From NCBI GenBank assembly GCA_033980235.1, contig CM067065.1, positions 10,190,373 to 10,254,372 of the forward strand: a stretch of 64,000 nt of DNA. The letters run 5' to 3'. The translations under genes were made by a program, and so were the position numbers. The stretch comes from Diadema setosum. Lineage: Eukaryota; Echinodermata; Echinoidea; Diadematoida; Diadematidae. The notes beneath the pieces are model-generated. The model worked only from the letters and a program-made list of their open reading frames with translations, was not told the origin of the DNA and did not search any database. Below are positions 1 through 12,268 of the stretch, piece after piece (positions within the stretch are counted from its first letter, which is position 1; the number at the start of each line of letters is the position of its first letter).

Positions 1-308
1 ACAAGTCTCCTGTAGGACGAGGAGAGTTGAGCATACCCCCAATGAGAGTTGAACCACCCACGGGAGAGTTGTGCCACACTGTACTACGGAGTGGGAAAGT
101 CGTATATCTCGTGAGGATGGGCCCTTTCAGATAGAAATAACTTCAAGATAGGCTTTCCAAGTTGTAGACAAATTGATGAGGTCATCGAAATGTTCTCACT
201 TAGAGTTGGTTACCTGGGGCCGACAATCAATAACTTTAAAACATTTCCATGACATATGCTCCGGCGACAAATGCTCCGGCACGAATTGCTAATGTTGAAG
301 CTTACACA

Positions 309-356
309 AACCCTTACCCCTACCCTAACCCTAACCCTAATCCAAATCCTTACCCT
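309..356. repeat. Short interstitial telomere-like tract (CCCTAA)n
   Basis: Several imperfect CCCTAA/CCTTAC units occur in a row, including two exact CCCTAACCCTAA units. It is far too short and impure to be a chromosome end, so it is an interstitial telomere-like tract. Confidence 0.6.
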
Positions 357-1151
357 GCTCTGACCCAAAAACTCAATCATACCCACGAGGCTCACTCTCT
401 CTTCGGAGAGATATTAATATCAGAGCAATAATTGTCGGCGGAGCATATGTCGTGTCACCCTTTAAAACACAATAACTTCTTTGAGAAATCATTACTCATG
501 AAGACAATAATTGAGTAAGCGAAAAACCATTGGCAGCTTAATTAAACTTTAAAACAACATTAAAACACAACTGATATAACCCTTACTTAGATCTTACAAT
601 GCTTTTCAGAGCTCGCTCAAACAGATATGCAACCTTGAACAGGAGATACAGATTGTAGTGCGTGGAAATTAACATGACATTTTGTTTCATTTAGCTCACG
701 TCAGCTTCAGGCTATGCTATTGATATTTATGTATCATCCTCTTTGTTGTGAATTTCAATTTCCATGGGGTTTCATTCAACGTCTAAAGACAACAAGGGGC
801 CACAAAACTTTCCAGAATTGCCTGAATACAGTCACATTTTTTCCAGTCACATCCTTTCAAATTTCAGACGATGATATCATTTTGCTAACAATATCTGCTC
901 AAAAAATGTAGTCCCATGAACAACATAATGCCAACCAGTGACTCTTCCATCTACCTAGCAAAACAATACAAAATAACAAAATGACCTCAACAAAATGACT
1001 TGTTAGATTCAACGAAATGCAGAATACCATGATTGCAGTGTGAACCAACACAACTTTAACAATAATGACACAACAAATGATTGTGCCCTTCACTCTTAGA
1101 AAAAAAAAATGTGCTGATTAGAACCTCTTCTTGTCTCGTATTTAAGATTCT

Positions 1152-1373
1152 TTATAGACCCTTTTTGTATAGGGTTCCACAATGTATAAAGAACCCTATA
1201 CAAAAACGGTCATTTTTCTGTTTATCCATGTATCTCTTGAGTGTCATTCGATCTACACCAAATGCTCGAGCGGCAGCTCGAACACTGTTCAACTCTTCGA
1301 CTGCTTTTGCTCCTCGCTGGAGCAATCCTTGATCACTCCCACGGTCTGATGTCCTTTTGTATATTTGTGGCAT
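1152..1373 (-). pseudogene. psq-type helix-turn-helix fragment of a Tigger/pogo-like transposase
   Basis: The reading frame from the methionine at 1373 begins MPQIYKRTSDRG and continues with a short helix-turn-helix containing VRAAARAFGVDRMTLKRYMD. This resembles the N-terminal psq/CENP-B-like DNA-binding domain of pogo/Tigger transposases and related domesticated proteins, where helix 2 plus the recognition helix read roughly as 'AAKEFGVPRSTLxR'. Only about 55 residues resemble the family. The frame then runs through a hairpin (1162-1206) and stops, and no DDE catalytic domain follows. The longer frame that starts upstream at 1541 has no resemblance before this methionine. It is probably a dead transposase remnant; a single exon of a host psq protein is the less likely alternative. 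Confidence 0.5.
1162..1206. repeat. Short hairpin, 15-bp arms
   Basis: TTTTTGTATAGGGTT (1162-1176) is matched by its reverse complement AACCCTATACAAAAA (1192-1206) around a 15-bp loop. It lies inside the end of the psq fragment frame. Confidence 0.75.
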
Positions 1374-1842
1374 TGTCTGAAAGAAAAGTAAAAATTGTAT
1401 AAATAAGATAATGGTAAAAGGAGAGTTGAGCCATGGATCATGTCTCCTCATGATGAGTGGCTCAACTCTCCAAAGGTCGGCCATTTTTGCATGTGACTTA
1501 ACTACCACTAGAGCAGTTGCATCATATTTAACCAAAAACATCAGAAATACTCAACAATGCAGAGGCTACGCTTTGCCCATATTGCGACCAAAGTAACTGC
1601 TAGTATATGAATATCAAGAAGGGTACTGGTGTGAAACCCCCTTATTACTCTCAAATCCACTTTTTAGCGCAATATTTGGTTTTCCTTTCACAAAATCTCC
1701 CATGAGTTACCATGGATCTTGCTTACTTAACTGGAAAGAAAGTTATATTATACACTACCAGCAGAGGGAGTTTTAACTTTTTATCTAAAGTGCAAGTGTG
1801 AGATTTAGGGGGTGGCTCAAGTCTCCTGGGTCTCCTGGGTTT

Positions 1843-3175
1843 GGCAGATTTGCCAGTGCATTATACAGTGTAATTGATATAATATTCCCTGGGGACATGG
1901 TGACGTGCACTTCACAATTTAATTTTCCTAAAGAGTGCACCTAAACAGGGCGGCGGAAATTATGTGTGTGTGTGCGTGTGCTCCGGGGTAGTGTTTTGGG
2001 CAAGGGTCAATGGTCGATGTGTTTTTTCATATTTTTTTTCTGTTTTCGATATGCACCAAATCAGATTAATAAATAGAGCCTACCAGTGCTCTCTAGAACA
2101 TCATCATGTTAACCATTAATCAATGATGCCAAACATCAATATTCTGATACTTTGAGGTCATTGACCTGTCAAGGTCATCAGGTCATCATATTGGATTGGT
2201 CTGTCAGCTTCTCTCTTTACTAGTCGGGGGTTAGGTGCTCAAATAGACGCCAATCCTCACCAAAATTCCAAAACAAGAAGAAACTAAATATTGTCCAGAA
2301 CACCAAATGCAAAATACAGAGAAGGATGAAATTTACATGGATAATACCAATGCTACTAACGGCATATCTATTCAACGACCTGCCTTCCTGTATTTCTGAA
2401 ACTGAGACTTCATCACAAATAAGTTTCTTTCCTCACAACTTTGTTGAGCAATAAGTCTTTACGGCTTTTGAGATCATTTCATATACCATCTTATTCTATT
2501 GGAAAGGGAGGGATTCGGTTGGTAGGGAGAAATTATGTTAGTGGGTGTAGCCACTTATCTCGACATCACTAACACTGACGAATGAGTTCCTCGTCTGCAT
2601 GTCACTGTCGATCTCGTCAGTGTGGCTGGGCCGTCCGTTGAGTGGTCTGCTGTCACGCTGTCATTAGACTCTTCGTCACCATCACTGTCCACTTTGTATC
2701 AGTCTGACACGGCGTTTCAACATCTCCGATGACACCAGTTGACTACTTGTATTTCTATTAAGTTTTGTCATATCGTGATGCACAGTTTCTCCTCATGTGC
2801 TGATGCTTGCTGATTCAGTCATGGCAGTCAGATCCACATCACATTCACCGCGTATAAAGGTCGATGGTGCATTCTCGATGGTGCATTCAGCGTCGATAAA
2901 GATAAGTTGATTGATTGAAGGTGGCATGATGTATCAAGGAAGGGGAGCTCCTGACTTTATTTCTGTGGTCTCCAACTATTCTCAAAGTTCCTCAAACTTC
3001 CAAAATACTCTGCAGCCTTTGCTTCATTACACACGTAGTGTGAAGCCGCTCCCATTGTGCTTGCCACTCTAACTGATTTCTCGGCTCAAACATTTTTTTT
3101 AAACATTTTTTTTTCAATAACTAATTTACTAACAAACTTCCTTTTCTTTAAACATTTAATTGGCTGAATTTTATA
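1843..3175. other. No gene recognised
   Basis: The stretch includes a short GT-rich tract near 1961-1980 and a gene-like GC shift near 2560-2700, but no open frame with recognisable protein similarity and no clear repeat structure visible by eye. Confidence 0.5.
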
Positions 3176-3610
3176 TTGGGGTGTGGTGTTCTCATGAAAT
3201 TAATTCCTTATTGGTCAAATGTTCAATTTGCTCCTCCTATCTGCTTCTCCTCACGTGGTCCCCGCACCTGTACCCGTTATGGTGATAGGACCTTTTTTGT
3301 TATTTCCCCATTTCTTTGGAATAAACTCCTTCTTTATACTCGTAATGCTGAAAATGTTGATTAGTCAAGTCATTGTTGAAAACTTATCTGTTTACACAAC
3401 CTTAATTCTGCTGTTGTTGTTGCTGTCGTTGTATCATAATAATATTATGATACAACGACAGCAACAACAACAGCATGTACATTATGTACATAATGATGTA
3501 GGCCTTCTTTACTTTTATGTCATACGTTTTTCTTTTTTTTTTCCGGATTGATGCGCTTAGAAACATCAGTATTAAGCGCTATATAAATGTTATTCATTAT
3601 CATTACCATT
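3176..3610 (+). mobile_element. LINE 3' end: reverse transcriptase ORF C-terminus and 3' UTR
   Basis: The frame 3176-3364 reads ...RTCTRYGDRTFFVISPFLWNKL..., which is the C-terminal signature of CR1/L2-type LINE ORF2 proteins (usually 'R-x-YGDRSF-x2-AP-x-LWN-x-LP'). A frame change follows, and the 3' UTR ends with AAGCGCTATATAAATGTTAT and an ATTATC-type simple repeat (about 3573-3612), typical of the tail of such elements. Everything 5' of the C-terminus is missing, as expected for truncated reverse transcription. A 67-bp palindrome (3409-3475) sits in the UTR. Confidence 0.7.
3409..3475. repeat. Perfect 32-bp-arm palindrome
   Basis: Arms 3409-3440 and 3444-3475 are exact reverse complements around the 3-bp spacer AAT. 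The outer arm is TGCTGTTGTTGTTGCTG. A second small palindrome, TGTACATTATGTACA, follows directly at 3476-3490. Confidence 0.95.
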
Positions 3611-5128
3611 ATCCTATTCGCTTCTATGAAAACTCTGTAAAAACTGGTAAAGACTTTATTGTTTCTTGGAAATGATAAACCAAGTGAATATTAATGTCCC
3701 TGCGACATCGTTGCTCTGGGTCGTTGTCCCTGAATTTGTCTTTGGAATTTCTGTATGACCCACTCCACTAAACAATATGTGCTAAAATAAGAGGACTAAA
3801 TTCTGGCAGGAGGGCGACCTTCCAGCTCAGAGGGTCATTTATGTTTGGAGATCAGAGGGCAAAAACACGTCATCATGTCATTCCCCGTAATTTGATGCTG
3901 GGCTTTGGGGATGGAGAGTGCCTGGAACTGACCACTAGCGGGGAAAGTAGCCAATGTCAAACCAAGGAGGTTTAAGAGTTAGAGTTCCAACTGGCTGTCA
4001 TTATTTAAAAAGTTGTCAGATTTCTATTGATGTACAAAAGAATTTCACAGGTGCATTGTGCCGTTGATGATCGATGTTTGAAGCCGCCATCTTGCTGAGC
4101 AATCTGAAGATTCATTTTGAACGTTAACATAATAGTAGCCATATTTTGCTTATTTATCTATTAAATAAAATGAAATTTCATTTCATGATAAAGCATCCAA
4201 AACAAAAGTCAATCCCGTGCAGAAATGTGTGCAAAAGTGTAGATCAGAGCTGTATCATGTGAAAATGTTTAAAACTGTAACATCCTGGCAAAGCAGGTTT
4301 TATAACTTTTCCACTTAAAGGTAGGGAATACTTTTTACAGACCTCCCAAAACGCAGCAAAACATTAAATATGAACCTCAGGGGACTTGTTTAGGCCACTG
4401 CTGAGAAATTTGGAAGTCAACAGTTATCTACAATTTGAATAATGCACAAAACTCAACTACTCAGTAGTTCTGTGTGTCAGCCACACTTAAGCCTTTTTGT
4501 CGCTTCAGTCTTCTGTATTTTTTATCTATAAACACAAATCTAAAAGAATAAGAGCTGATGTAATAACATATATAGAGTGTGTGGCAAGAATGTATATAGA
4601 AATGTTTGTAAGTTTTGATGAACTTTCTTCACAAAATAAACATGATGGACACACATGCAGTGCATGGGTCTGCAAAGGTAGCCTAGTAATGTACCGGAAT
4701 TTACGGTGAGCCCCGAAAAGAATTCAATTCAAAATCTAACGGTCAATAAAAATTTACTAAATGTTACCTTCCACTTTCAATACTTTATGGGAGTTTCTAG
4801 AATGATACTCTCTTCAACATACCACTGTATTTGTACAAGTCTTCATTTAAGGCATGCAAATGGGATTCCCTACCTTTAAGTCCGACAAATAAAAATAACA
4901 TGGAATAATCTTCAAGTGTAATTCTTTATTCACAGATATATCAGATTAGTGCCCGGGTATGCCCAGTCGAGGAATTTTCATCTTTATTTCAGCATTTTTT
5001 TTTTGTGTGTAATTTCAATTCGCACATCCTCGTGTCTGTACCACCTATCTTTTATTAGAAGAGATAGCGAAAAGTAATTATCATAACAAAGGCATATCTT
5101 TCTTAGAAAGTGGCTGGTGATTATGCAA
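3611..5128. other. No gene recognised
   Basis: AT-rich sequence with short spurious open frames only. I see no protein similarity or clear tandem repeat. Confidence 0.5.
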
Positions 5129-5224
5129 TAGGCGTTTTCACATCAGTCCGATAAAAATCCAAGGTCGAGATATCTTCCGCGATTGCGAATTAGCGCGCTA
5201 TTTCATCTCTTATACCCCATCTGA

Positions 5225-5545
5225 ACAGGCCGCAAAACGCAGGATAGCCTCGGGGTAGCCTCGGGTGAAGAATCTTCCCCTGAGAAGATTGTGCCTGTTA
5301 AGACACAACACAGTGGACAGGCTCGGGGTAGCCGCGGGGTAGCCTCGGGTGAAGAATCTTCCCCTGTGTCTGTTAAGACGCCACACAGTGGATAGCCCGG
5401 GGGTAGCCGCGGGGTAGCCTCGGGGTAGCCTCGGGCGAAACCTCACCCATCGATCAACCAGGGTAGACGCGTGGTAGCCTCGGGCGAATCGCCGGGGGGC
5501 TACTCCGCGATAGTGTCTGTTAAGACGTTCGCGGGGTGAATCTTC
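5225..5545. repeat. GC-rich short tandem/direct repeats (GGGTAGCCTCGG)
   Basis: GGGGTAGCCTCGGGTGAAG, GAATCTTCCCCTG and CTGTTAAGAC recur two to four times in order, making degenerate ~85-bp units inside the 5131-6837 element. The 122-residue open frame here is a by-product of this composition. Confidence 0.7.
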
Positions 5546-6351
5546 CCCCGAGGCGTCACGTGACCAGCGCAAATCCACGAACTCTCCCTATGTATTACTA
5601 GTAGCACGACCTGACGTATTGGGTTTATGTGTACTCACGTACTAGTAATAATTATAGGTGTTTAAAAAAAATCCCGCTTTTGATGTTTGATATAGTTACA
5701 AAAACTATATATCAGATACATGTAACACTGGCATTGATAAGAGCAATAGCTGAAGAGAGCATACTTTTGTTTGAGGTAGTTCGAAAATGTAAATTGTGAA
5801 ATGCTTTTTGTAACACGTCCTGTGTATTATGTAAACAGTCGTAACAATCCTCGAGTTCTGCGGGTTGCACAATATAGTAATAGACGTGCTCTGATAAAAA
5901 CCTGTGGTTGACTTCTTTCTTTACTTCTTTTTTAAAAGATCATTATGAAAAGACAAAAGAAAGGCGCTTTCACAGTAAACACATTTTAAGGAAACACAGT
6001 TTGTCTAATATATATTGAAACGCCTCGATAGAATATACTAGTTCCAACATGCCTGTGTCAGCAGTACACACTTGTACATTAGTACTCAACCACATGCTAG
6101 TGCAATGACAATGATGTGCATATGAATTGCTTCATTTTCAGCGTACCTGTAATGTGATTGGTCGAGGAGAGCATATCCTCCCCGGAGAAGGTATTCGAGC
6201 AATGCATGTTAAAACGGGGCACTTTGGCGGTTAACCCGTGTTTTATGGAATTTGTGGAATGCAATCTTCGCCGGCAAACACCCGGGCGCGCCCGGAGAAG
6301 GTCTGTTGAGACGGAGCTATTGAGAACGTGTAATTGGAACTTGTCAACAGT

Positions 6352-6590
6352 AGGTGTTTTCACATCAGCCCGATGTTTCGAAATAGCGCGCTATTTTCTG
6401 ACTTGGGAAATTAACCCGATCACGATCGAAATAGCGCGCTATTTAATAATGTGAACACAATTTAGCGCGCTAATTGTACGGCTCTGCTCGAGAAAATTTC
6501 TCGAGTCCAACTCGGGAAATTTCTGAAATAGCGAGATAGTAGCGCGCTATTTGATAATGTGAAAACGACTCGAGAAATTAGCGCGATGCA
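6352..6590. repeat. Cluster of AATAGCGCGCTATT palindromes with a partial internal TIR
   Basis: GTTTTCACATCAGCCCGATG at about 6357 repeats the element's end sequence. The palindrome TAGCGCGCTA or a close variant occurs near 6384, 6431, 6464 and 6541. This suggests a nested or tandem copy of the same element end inside the 5131-6837 element. Confidence 0.6.
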
Positions 6591-7019
6591 TCCCATCATG
6601 CCTAGCGTGTGTGACCCGATCGATCGAGGCAAACTGCACACAAATCATGAAGAATTTTTGAGAGGGCACACACATTACTGATGCTGTTTGTACATACTCA
6701 GTTATCGAATTAGCTCGACAAAAATTCGGGCTAATTCTCTTCGGGCTGATGTGAATAAGAAATGAAATAGCGCGCTAATTCGCAATCGCGAAAAGTATCT
6801 CGAGCTTGGATTTTTATCGGGCTGATGTGAAAACGCCTACTGACAAATTAAGTGATCCGATCTATTCGGAAATCAATGATTTGAGTCCTGATCCCAATAG
6901 ACAATCATGATCATGCCGGTTTCATTTGTGTTGAGGGGACATTGGCCGTGTGATGTTTGGATTCTCATTTAGAAAAGGGAGTCACACCTGCCACCTTTGA
7001 TACCAAATTCCGTATACAC

Positions 7020-8690
7020 TATAACGAAGATACAGGATGAAGTATATTTGACCTTTGAAGCACCTTTGCACTGCCAAGATGGCACCTGAGGGAAAAATGG
7101 TTATTTTGTGAAATGATTCTTGCGACATCGTCTATACGTGTGCAAAATAAGGCAAAGATAGGACAGGTATTCACCAAGATACAAGATGAAGCATTTATGA
7201 CCTTTGACCCTAATTTACATACCCAAGATACTGTCCTATCAAGTACTTGTTATTTTATGAAATAATGTACTTGACATGAAATAAACATGTGCAAAATATG
7301 GGGGTGATACAGGATGTTTTTCTTGAGTTATTGCAAAGAAAGTTGGAGAAAGAAAGAAATATGAAAATACATCGAAGATAAGCTTTAATTTCAACCGAGT
7401 TTTTTAACGTGACCCCGACATCGTATGAAAAAAAAAAAAAAAAAAAAAAAAAAAACGAAGGGCACATTACGATAGCGTAAAGTCTCAGCTACAACATATT
7501 AAATTTGGGAGAAATTCACCGAAGGGTAAGTGAGCTAGTGCTCGATAAAGACAATCATGTCAATTTTCACATCTAGAAAAATCCCCTCCCATAGAGATAA
7601 CACGTCATAACGAAGATACAGAAAGAGGTACATATGACCTTTGACCCCACTTTGCACAGACAAGATGGCATCTGAGCAAAATGTGGTTATTTTGTGAAAT
7701 AATTCTTGTAACATGGTCTTTGCGTGTGCAAACTATGGGGAAGATAGGACATGTATTCACCAAGATACAAGATGAAACATTTATGACCTTTGACCGTAAT
7801 TTACATACCCTAGATGGTGTCCGATCAGGTAGTTGTTATTTTATGAAATAATGTACGTGACATGAACTAAACATGTGCAAAATATGGAGGTGATACAGGC
7901 TGTTTTTCTTGAGTTGTTGCAAAGAAAGTTGCAGAAAGAAAGAAATATCTCGATACATCGAGATAAGCTTTAATTTCAACCAAGATTTTTAACGTGATCC
8001 CGACATTGTTTGAAAAAACAAAGACCCATAATGATAGCGCACAGTCTCAGCTACAACACAATCTGGGAGAAATTCACTGAAGGGTAAGTGAGCTTATTGC
8101 TCGATAAAGACAATCATGTCAATTTTCACACCCAGAAAAATTCCCTCCCAGAGAAATAACACGTCATAACGAAGATACAGAAAGAAGAATATATGACCTT
8201 TGACCCCACTTTGCACAGATAAGATGGCATCTGAGCAAAAAGTGGTTATTTTGTGAAATGATTCTTGTAACATGGTCTTTGCGTGTGCAAAATATGGGAA
8301 AGATAGGACATGTATTCACCAAGATACAGGATGAAACATTTATGACCTTTGACCCTAATTTACATATCCTAGATTGTGTCCGATCAAGTAGTTGTTATTT
8401 TATGAAATAATGTACGTGACATAAACTCAACATGAGCAAAATATGGGGGTGATAGGGACTGTTTTTCTTGAGGTATTGCAAAGAAAGTTGCAGAAAGAAA
8501 GAAATATCTCAATACATCGGAGATAAGCTTTAATTTCAACCAAGTTTTTTTTGATGTGATTCCGACGTCCTATGAAATAAGAAAGAAATTCACCGAAGGG
8601 TAAGTGAGCAAGTGCTCGATAAAGACAGTAATGTCAATTTTCATTTCCAGAAAAACTGTACTCCCATAGAGATAACACGTAAACTGGTCA
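7020..8690. repeat. Degenerate tandem repeat, about three units of 560-590 bp
   Basis: TAACGAAGATACAG followed by 'ATGACCTTTGACC' and 'AAGATGGCATCTGAG' recurs near 7020, 7607 and 8167. Each unit then carries 'GGTTATTTTGTGAAAT' and 'AGATAAGCTTTAATTTC'. A long poly-A (about 7429-7454) interrupts unit one, and the third unit ends near 8600-8690. No coding function is seen. Confidence 0.75.
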
Positions 8691-9156
8691 AATTTGACAA
8701 GGTTACTTTCAATTCATTTTTATGAGGTGATGCCGTCATCCAATCAAAATTTTGATATGCAATTATGAAAGAACATTTAATAAGCTACAACATACTGAAA
8801 TTTGGGTGAAAATCGAAAAAGGATAAGTGAGATACGCTCGAGTGAACTTGAAATTTGATGACGTCATTTTGAAAATTAACTTTTTAAATTTTATGAAGAA
8901 ATTTCATATCTTTTGATCACTTTTCCAGCATCGCCAACCCATGAAATGACATGAACTATTCATCAGCTTTCAGAATATGTAAAGAAAATTGGGTGGTCAT
9001 CGTCCATCCTGACGAGTAAAATTGGATTTAAAATTGGCGGCTTTTTGGCATAGTTGCACTGTATATCGCCATTGACGCGCGCGATGAATTTCAACATTGA
9101 CGGGCCTTTATGACGTCATAATTATTGAGTCGGATTGACTTGAAACTTGATAGAAA
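8690..9156. other. No gene recognised
   Basis: AT-rich sequence with two TGACGTCA palindromes (near 8863 and 9111). These match the consensus CRE core, but nothing else supports a promoter. Confidence 0.4.
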
Positions 9157-9157
9157 T

Positions 9158-9404
9158 GAAGAGTTTTTTTGCAAAAACCGATAAGTCCATATTTGTCAAA
9201 AGGAGATATATGCGATGAAAGGTCAAGAAAAATAAAGAGAATAATAAGAAAATTTTTGCTTCTTTTGACCATAACTTCAAAAATATATCTTTATATGTAG
9301 TGACCAATATATCATTTTAAAGGTATTATTTTGTACTTTATAACAGAGACCGTACTTCAGAATCTTCAAAAATGGACTTATCGGTTTTTGCAAACAAACT
9401 CTTC
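9158..9404. mobile_element. MITE copy A (GAAGAGTTTGTTTGC family)
   Basis: The element starts GAAGAGTTTTTTTGCAAAAA and ends with the inverted match TTTTTGCAAACAAACTCTTC, giving ~33-bp TIRs that include CCGATAAGTCCAT. At 247 bp it matches three other copies (12028, 47398, 47709) in size and internal order. It has no coding capacity; the 61-residue frame across it appears in other copies too and reflects the MITE sequence. Mobilisation by an unseen transposase in trans is inferred from the family structure. Confidence 0.85.
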
Positions 9405-10789
9405 AAATATTCCTTGACATTTCAAACATCAGATTGAAAAAACGGGAAATTTCTATTGCATATTAGTTGTACGTGCGTGTATGTGCGCGCGCTTACGCGT
9501 CCGTCCTTTTTTTTTTTCATTTTTTCAAAAAATGCTTCAAATGGTCTGAAACGTGTTCAAAAAAAATTGGAGCATGTAAATATTTCAACGAATATGAATA
9601 GAATGAGCTCAACTTGAAATAATGTCACGTAAATATCATTGAAAAATTACATTCCATTAATGAGATATGAATGAAAATGTGTTTTCATATAATGACGTCA
9701 TAGTGACGTCACGGTCGACTGATCACTCTAATTTTACTTGATCTGTCGTCTTTGGGACATGATACATACATTGTATAATTTTGAAATTGATAGGCAGAGG
9801 ACTTTCTGAGCTAACCTCTGCACAACTTTTGAGGAGAAAGAAAATAAGACTAAAGAAAGAATCAGTACAGATACAGAAGGTGATCCGAGAGGATACTCGG
9901 TAATAGCGCGCTATTTCGAAACATCGGACTGATGTGACAACGCCTATGCCTATGCCGCCGCGGCCGAGACCACCTCCAGAGCGTGGCCAAATGCGCGGCC
10001 GATTTTGGCCCCGCATTTGGCCTTTTGCGCGTTTACACTAAAATGAAGGCGGGCCGACCGCGGCCGAGCCTCGCACTGCAAACGAGGTCCTATTTGTAAG
10101 TTAATGCAAGTTGAAAAACAAATTACGTGCCAATTTGTAAGAATATCCGCAAGTGGATGCAAGTATTGGCATCTGATCGTAGCTGTCGGTATCGCCCGCA
10201 TTTTTTTTCCCGTATGTTTTGAAAAACTTTTCTCTTAACGCAAGGTATTCGCGAGAGTCCGCATAAAAATGATTTTTTTTTTTTTTTTGACGTAACGCCG
10301 GACACAGAGCATTATGTGACTTGGGCCTCACATAATAATGTAATGATATCAAATATCCGTATGTATTAGCATGCAAACATGTGACTCTAAAATCTGACTC
10401 CACAATTACCATTCATTCACTTCAGGAGTCTCGCTCTCCACAGCTCCACAATTCCCTACTGATGCCTAATCTTACACTCATACAAAATTCATACGTATTT
10501 GCATACACACATTTTTATTCATAATTGTTAGCTCATAGAAATCCATATGCCAATTTATCTTGGAGCTCCTCTGCTCCACGAATTGTCATTATTGATGCTT
10601 AATGCTATGGCTGGTAGTTTTGATAATCACTTTATTGATATTGGACGAAAAAATACAGGAAAGAGTTCAAATTTTCTGACACTACCTGTTTAAATGAAAA
10701 TATACAATCATTTTCCAGTAATATATCCCTATTTAAGTGTGACCGTATTTTCTGTTTTCAACAGGTAACTGAAAAACAAGTTTAACATG
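9405..10789. other. No gene; solo end of the TAGCGCGCTA element and GC-rich patch
   Basis: At 9900-9943 lies the end of the 5131-6837 family in reverse orientation (AATAGCGCGCTATTTCG, then GACTGATGTGACAACGCC) followed by TA. No partner end is obvious. A GC-rich stretch (about 9955-10090) with GGCCGAGACC/GCGGCCGA repeats follows, then TGGAGCTCCTCTGCTCCACG near 10561. TGACGTCA motifs occur near 9693 and 9704. Confidence 0.5.
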
Positions 10790-12027
10790 TTATTTAGAAT
10801 CTTAAAGAAAATAAGGCGTGTGGTCCAAGTAATATACCGGCTGCTTGTTGGAATATGGTAGCAGATGTTATAGTTAAACCTTTTACGTACATTATAAATT
10901 TATCATTCAGTCAGGGCGTTTCCCCTATGGATTGGAAAGAATCACGTGCTATTCGATACATAACACGGGCGATAAAAGCGATATGATTATTATCGGCCAA
11001 TATCAATTCTTTCTGTCTATTCTCAAATTGTTGAAATGTTGGCATTCGATCAACTATTCCCTTACGTCAATCAGAACGCCATATTAAGTAGGTCTCAGTG
11101 TGGGTTCAGACCAAAGCATTCTACCGCGACAGCTCTACTCAATGTCACGGAAGACTGGTCTGAGAGTCTAGACAAAGGCTAGTATGTAGGAGTTGTCACC
11201 CTTGACCTACAAAAGGCGTTCGATACAGTTGACCACCAAATCCTATAAGCTGCGCCTCATAGGGGTTGATGAACTATCAATCAAATGGTTCACTAGCTAC
11301 GTTACTAATCGCATGCAATATACATGTGTAAATGGAGTTGAGTCTTCTTAACAAAAGATACAGCGTGGAATACCACGGGGTTCAATTCTACTCCTTTCAC
11401 TTCTTGCTTTTTAATGATTTATCATTGTGTGTTTGCACAAGTGCAAAATTTCCTTATATACTAACGATACTTGTCTTTATTATGCTAGTACTAGTAGTGA
11501 TCTTGAGTCAATAACTGAGACGCTGAATTCAGACTTGTCTATAATCAATGATAGTTAAGAATGCATAGATAAGCCATTATGTCAACAAAGTGAATTTCTT
11601 TTGATCGGAACTAAAAAATAACTCAAGTCTGTCATAGTTCGAGATGTATATATTCAAAATCTTCCAATTTCCCGGGTCACTCACTGTAAATACCTCGGAG
11701 TTTTCATAGAATATGTAGACTAGGATAAACATTTTTTAGTATTTGGCGAAAAAGATAGCCAAAGATATTTATTTGTTGAAGAGATTAAGATATTGTGTTA
11801 CTCTACGAGCTGCCTTGGTATACATGTTATAAATCTATCATACAGAGTAGATTTGACTGTTGTAGCATTATTTGGGGAAATGCTGGGAAAGGAAGACTGG
11901 ATAAATTAGAGAAATTGCAAAATAGAGCTCTCAGGATTATATTGAAGAAGGAATGGAGTTTTCCCAGTCAGAATTTGTTTTATATTGTGAAAATTGATAA
12001 CCTTTCTAATAGAAGAAATAAGCTAAT

Positions 12028-12268
12028 GAAGAGTCTGTTTGCAAAAACCGATAAGTCCATTTTTGGAGATTTTGAAGTACGGTCTCTGTCATAAAGTACA
12101 AATTAATACCTTTTGAATGATATATTGGTCACTAAAGGTATATTTTTCAAGTTATGGTAAAAAGAAGCAAAAATGTTCTTATTATTCTCTTTATTTTTCT
12201 TGACCTTTAATCGCAAATATCTCCATTTTACAAATATGGACTTATCGGTTTTTGCAAACAAACTCTTC
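12028..12268. mobile_element. MITE copy B inserted in a LINE reading frame
   Basis: GAAGAGTCTGTTTGCAAAAA at 12028 and the inverted end CAAACTCTTC at 12268 bracket 241 bp of the same family as copy A. On both sides the LINE frame resumes: NLSNRRNKLM before and KYYDVYKIAYDMIPREI after. Insertion is therefore younger than the LINE copy. Confidence 0.85.

Larger units (their letters stand above)
1..1842. mobile_element. Remnant of a DNA transposon (pogo/Tigger-like candidate)
   Basis: The motif GGAGAGTTGAGCCAC and variants recurs near the left edge (about 20-75), at 1420-1433, inverted at 1458-1471, and as GTGGCTCAAGTCTCC near 1813. A psq-type helix-turn-helix fragment lies between them on the minus strand. 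The arrangement suggests the ends of a DNA transposon around a broken transposase. The left end may lie outside the window and I could not define a target duplication. Family placement is inference. Confidence 0.4.
5131..6837. mobile_element. TIR element with ~80-bp inverted ends and TA target duplication
   Basis: The left end GGCGTTTTCACATCAG at 5131 and its reverse complement at 6822-6837 extend to about 80 bp of near-identical inverted repeat, with only a handful of mismatches. TA dinucleotides at 5129-5130 and 6838-6839 flank the ends, compatible with a TA-targeting (Tc1/mariner-type) element. No transposase is seen. The interior has a GGGTAGCCTCGG repeat block and repeated TAGCGCGCTA palindromes, so this would be a non-autonomous element. 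Superfamily is uncertain. Confidence 0.7.

Noticed and set aside
309..356. Chromosome end
   Set aside because: The TTAGGG-type tract is about 50 bp, impure and surrounded by ordinary sequence.
9122..9307. 61-residue protein shared between MITE copies
   Set aside because: It is the translation of the MITE body, lacks any domain, and varies with frameshifts among copies.
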